From Bradysia coprophila (taxonomy: Eukaryota; Arthropoda; Insecta; Diptera; Sciaridae), in assembly GCF_014529535.1 (NCBI RefSeq), contig NW_023503555.1, positions 2,294,001 to 2,358,000 on the forward strand: a stretch of DNA of 64,000 bases, read 5' to 3'. Both the position numbers and the translations under genes were made by a program. The first letter of the stretch is position 1. Each line of letters opens with the position of its first letter. The notes below the pieces were generated by a model. It was not told where the DNA came from, made no database searches, and saw nothing but the letters and a program-made list of their open reading frames with translations. Positions 60,354-64,000 of this stretch are shown one piece after another.

Positions 60354-61954
60354 TAACGGAAACCACTTCCACGACAATCCTTGTTCGGGAAAACGTTTTC
60401 CAAATAAAATTTTGGAAAATTAAAGGAAAATATCGAGAAAGATATTACTCTAGCTGCACAATGCAACGTGATTCAAATTCAAATTCAATTAGGTCTCCTT
60501 CGGGTTCCCTTAAAAGACTCTGTCTTGTAGACAGTGTCTACAATCGTCCAATTTTCCTACCAAGGCGATTTCCAACATTTTCGTCATGAAATTGAGCAAT
60601 CAAATTAAACTTGGATGCATTTGAAAACAATTTTACGGTGAAGAAAAAACAAATTCAATTTTTTATTGGCTCTTTGACCTGGAAAAGTGTATTTATTAAC
60701 ATTTTAAGTTTCTCATTTATAATATTTTTTTTCCCATTTGCGCACAGCCACACACACAAACACACAAATCCATTTCGAACAACCTTTAAATACTTTCAAA
60801 ATTGTTAATTTTATAAAGTTTTTTTTTGAAAAACACAATTTTCTTGAACTGAAAATTTAATTATAAAATCAAACAATTTATTTACAATATTTTGTATTTG
60901 TTAATGTTTTTTCTTTTTAAATAAAACATTTTAAATACATTGAAATTGTGTTAATTTACGTAAGGTATCGGCGCGACAAGGTCTGTTGCTAAAAAGACGT
61001 CGAATTGCAAAATTTTTCTTGAATATAACCTTTTCAATATGAAATGTGCGACTGGTGGATGTATGGACTGTTTTTTCGTGTAAATGTACATGAAAATGCT
61101 TTAAATATATAAATAAACATCGGGGAAAAAAATGGTATACACTAACCAATGTGTGTGAAAAATAAATATATCAAACAATACTTATAGCAGTCGCGAAGTG
61201 CGTAGCGCGTACGAAACTTTTTTTTATGTCTTCACATTTCAAAAATGTAGACTTACATTTTCCAATAAAACACAGACGTATTACCATTTGGAAATTGAAA
61301 TTAAATAATTGATTGTAAAAATGTTTTTTGTATTGCAAAATGTATTAACCTATTCCGTTTGTATATACACGTTTCGCCTCGATATATATAAGGTCTTTCT
61401 ATGGTAATTTTTTTTAGGCCTGTTGTAAATTTGATTTAACAAGAATACAAAAAAAACTCATACACAGCATTCAGCTCAGTGTTTAACAAAGCCTCTCGTT
61501 TTAGGGCGATGTATAATATTTCGCTTGCTTGTTGTATACATAAATTTTATTGTGTACAGTTCATGCCGAATTTGATTCCATCCGAAATGAAAGGTCCATA
61601 AGCACATCGGGCCCATATATACATATTTTATGTTTCATCTTGTGTATTTATATCTCTTATATATCCACATAGGTATATATATACACAAACCGTATATCCT
61701 TATTTACCAAAACGAGATCAATACTGGCTGCATTAAGTACATAATGTACAGTGAGAATAGCTCTACGTACAAGTATATAATGTGCTTGTGATTGTATAGC
61801 GTATATCTACACTCATTTTATAGTATCAGGTTCACACCCTAAAGTATATAACCCCCAGGACATTTAATCGTATAATGGTGAATCTATATAGAATATAGAA
61901 ACGCGGTTTTTGATAAAATGAGTACGAATGTAGTGTAGATATAGTGTATACGAT

Positions 61955-62016
<62 letters not shown>

Positions 62017-62554
62017 AGGGCTTCAACAAGGATTGAAGGGTTGGTGAAATGTACTAAAAGCAGTGTCAAAAGCAACGAGATGAACATTCAGGTTGGTGGA
62101 AGATGAGAAGAAAGAAAAAATTGTTTAAAATTCAACATCAAATATTTAAGAGTCCTACGTAAAGTTGATAATAAACGATTAAAGCTGGAAAAATGTTTTT
62201 TTTCTCTCGAAGGAATGCCACTAAAAGGAGTGAGAGGATACGAACGCAAAAAAAAGGTTTTTCTGTTGGCGAAATATTTTCCAGTTTAACTGAAATGGGC
62301 GTACGGTGCTCTGAAATGTTTTTCCTTTCTTGAAATGATTCGTTTTTGTGTTGGTAATTTTATTTGATAAAGTGAAAATTCCTTTCACAAACTTTCGATA
62401 AAAGGAAATATTTTGTCAAACAAACCGTACGATTGGTTTATTATATATCAAGGATCCCGACGATAAGCAGTGTCTACGTTTTTTGGTTGCATTTACTTAA
62501 AAAAAGAAGTAATTTGCTATCGACAACGAGCGCAAGAATAAGCGAGGAACTGTG
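60354..62554. other. No gene seen; (AT)n microsatellite
   Basis: 61958-62012 is an uninterrupted AT repeat of about 27 units. The remainder is AT-rich, T-rich near 60700-60960. Confidence 0.5.
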
Positions 62555-62695
62555 GCTAACATTTTCTTATATAGCAAAATGTATGATAATTGAAGTAATG
62601 GCTTTCATATCAAACACTTGAACATCCTTTGCACAGATGAAGTAATAGATTTAACAGTTTTGTTGCGATACGCTTGCCATTTTGAAAACGTTAAA
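62555..62695 (-). mobile_element. Family A element, inverted copy
   Basis: TATATAGCAAAATGTATGAT, TTGAAGTAATGGCTTTCATA and GATGAAGTAATAGATTT are reverse complements of family A phrases; GCTTGCCATTTTG stands near the terminus. Confidence 0.6.
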
Positions 62696-64000
62696 AAACA
62701 ATCTTAGATTCGACTAATTTGTGTGGACCTTACTGTTCCTAGATACAGGTCGTCGCTTCTGCTCCAAAACGTTTGCTTCAAAAAAACCCACGATATTTTT
62801 CCGATATTTTTATAATTCGAAGATAAAAACATCCGAAAGAATCGAAACAAGGAAAAATGTAGCAAACGACATGATCCAATTTTTTCTTCATTTGACCAAA
62901 AATGTGTCGCGATGAAAAATCGATTTAAAGAATGTCTTGGCCAAAAATAAGTCTTACGATTGTTTCGAATGTGTGACATTCCAATCGTGCGTGGGGACTT
63001 TATCGTGAAGTTCTCTTAGTCTTGCCCTTGAAGACCTGTACTGGAAAGTTCGTAAAACAGTTTCTCTGAATGAGACTCTTATCAATGGTACACAAAACCA
63101 GTCTGTCCAATTTGTGTATCCACTGATTGAAAATCAAGTTCAATGACGAACCATTTCTTAATTTAGTCGAAAAATCAGCCCATAAAACGGCTGAAAGAGT
63201 AACCGAAATTATAAATACGAAAGATCGACTTGAAGAAATCGAGAAACCCATTGGGTAAAAATATACGATTTTGTTTACTTCATACATTACAAGATTAAAA
63301 TTGCGTTAACCAATTTAATTGAGTAAACACCTAAATCACCTTAGCTAACGCAATAACTCCTTTCATTTCTTAAAAGCGCGAGCGGGCAGGTTTTCAGTCT
63401 GAGTGTTATTGTGTGTGAGAGAGAGAGAGAGAGAAACAAAAAAGCTTTCAAACATTATTTATAAAATGCATTTCAAATTGCAAAGTTATTATAAATTTAT
63501 ATTTCGTATTTATTTTTCCATTTTCAATTCTTTTTTTTTCGTTTTGTTTTTGTAAATTAATTTCATTTAAAAACAAAACGTGCCGTACTGTGAATCTTAG
63601 TATTTTGTTGCTCGACATTGTTTCCAGTCTTTTTTTTGTCTCTATTTTAATGTACATTCAATTTTTGAGTCACTTTTTTTCTGCTATTTATTTTATTGAA
63701 TAAAGTCATGGCAATAATTATAATAGAACGGTGATTTATTGAGTTGTGCATGATATTTCAACGTTATACGGTATTACTTGGCTGGCATTACGTTCAGTCT
63801 ATGAATATTATCAAAATGTTAACACGCTTTTTGATACGATAGTCTATTTTCGAAAGTTAACGTAATCATGAATGTATAAATGGCGCGACATTTAGAGAGC
63901 ACACAGACAGAGAGAAAGATAGAGAGAAAAAAACATAAAACGTGTTTTCTAATTGACCGACCGCCTAATGATATAGCGGTTTTCGGTTTCAAGGGAAGTT
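62696..64000. other. No gene seen; short GA repeat
   Basis: A (GA)n run occurs at 63413-63434. ORFs up to 95 codons (for example 63000-63287, -) have no recognisable features. Confidence 0.35.

Noticed and set aside
61832..62087. ORFs rich in IYIYIY
   Set aside because: Translation of the (AT)n microsatellite.

Overview
This is eukaryotic DNA from an insect, most likely a lower (nematoceran) dipteran. The evidence is the AT-rich composition, many 60-75 bp GT-AG introns, and four conserved genes whose proteins read like their Drosophila counterparts. I cannot name the species from sequence alone; a fungus-gnat-like genome would fit. There are no bacterial genes, CRISPR arrays, rRNA genes or confident tRNA genes.

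Conserved genes. The 3' end of basket (JNK, + strand) occupies 1-2521. Cdk1 (five exons, - strand) lies at 12069-13239. Two small - strand genes follow: a possible scramblase-like protein (15123-15826) and an unrecognised 140-aa protein in three exons (16606-17617). Cdk5alpha, the p35-type activator of Cdk5, runs from 42707 down to 27725 on the - strand, with a first intron of about 12.6 kb. gustavus (SPRY and SOCS box) lies at 50522-51810 on the - strand. JNK, Cdk1 and the Cdk5 activator therefore sit within 43 kb; as I recall, their Drosophila orthologues are also near one another on chromosome arm 2L (cytological 31B-31D).

Mobile DNA. Cdk5alpha intron 1 is a stack of nested insertions in an old tandem duplication. 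Two elements stand out. (1) At 31323-34588 there is a 3.27-kb element with perfect 34-bp terminal inverted repeats and an AGGC target duplication, sitting in the terminus of a smaller inverted-repeat element whose other end preserves the pre-insertion sequence. Its one long ORF encodes a reverse transcriptase with intact A, B and C motifs, followed by a Cys/His cluster and a PD-(D/E)XK-like endonuclease. I see no complete transposase in it. An RT/endonuclease gene inside a DNA-transposon-style frame is the most unusual item in the window. (2) At 35506-39287 there is an apparently complete P-superfamily transposon with an 8-bp target duplication (AATTAAGC) and a five-exon, 991-aa THAP transposase with no visible break.

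The rest of the window is packed with short elements. These include a dispersed family of at least 16 copies with a CGATAACAGATGA core, several other inverted-repeat families with 6-8 bp target duplications, a recurrent class of long hairpins with GC-rich centres, two tRNA-like sequences, a 22-bp minisatellite and simple repeats. Long stretches (about 20.8-27 kb, 43-50 kb and 52-64 kb) contain nothing I can defend as coding. The DNA downstream of bsk, Cdk5alpha and gus is strongly A-rich on the sense strand of each gene.
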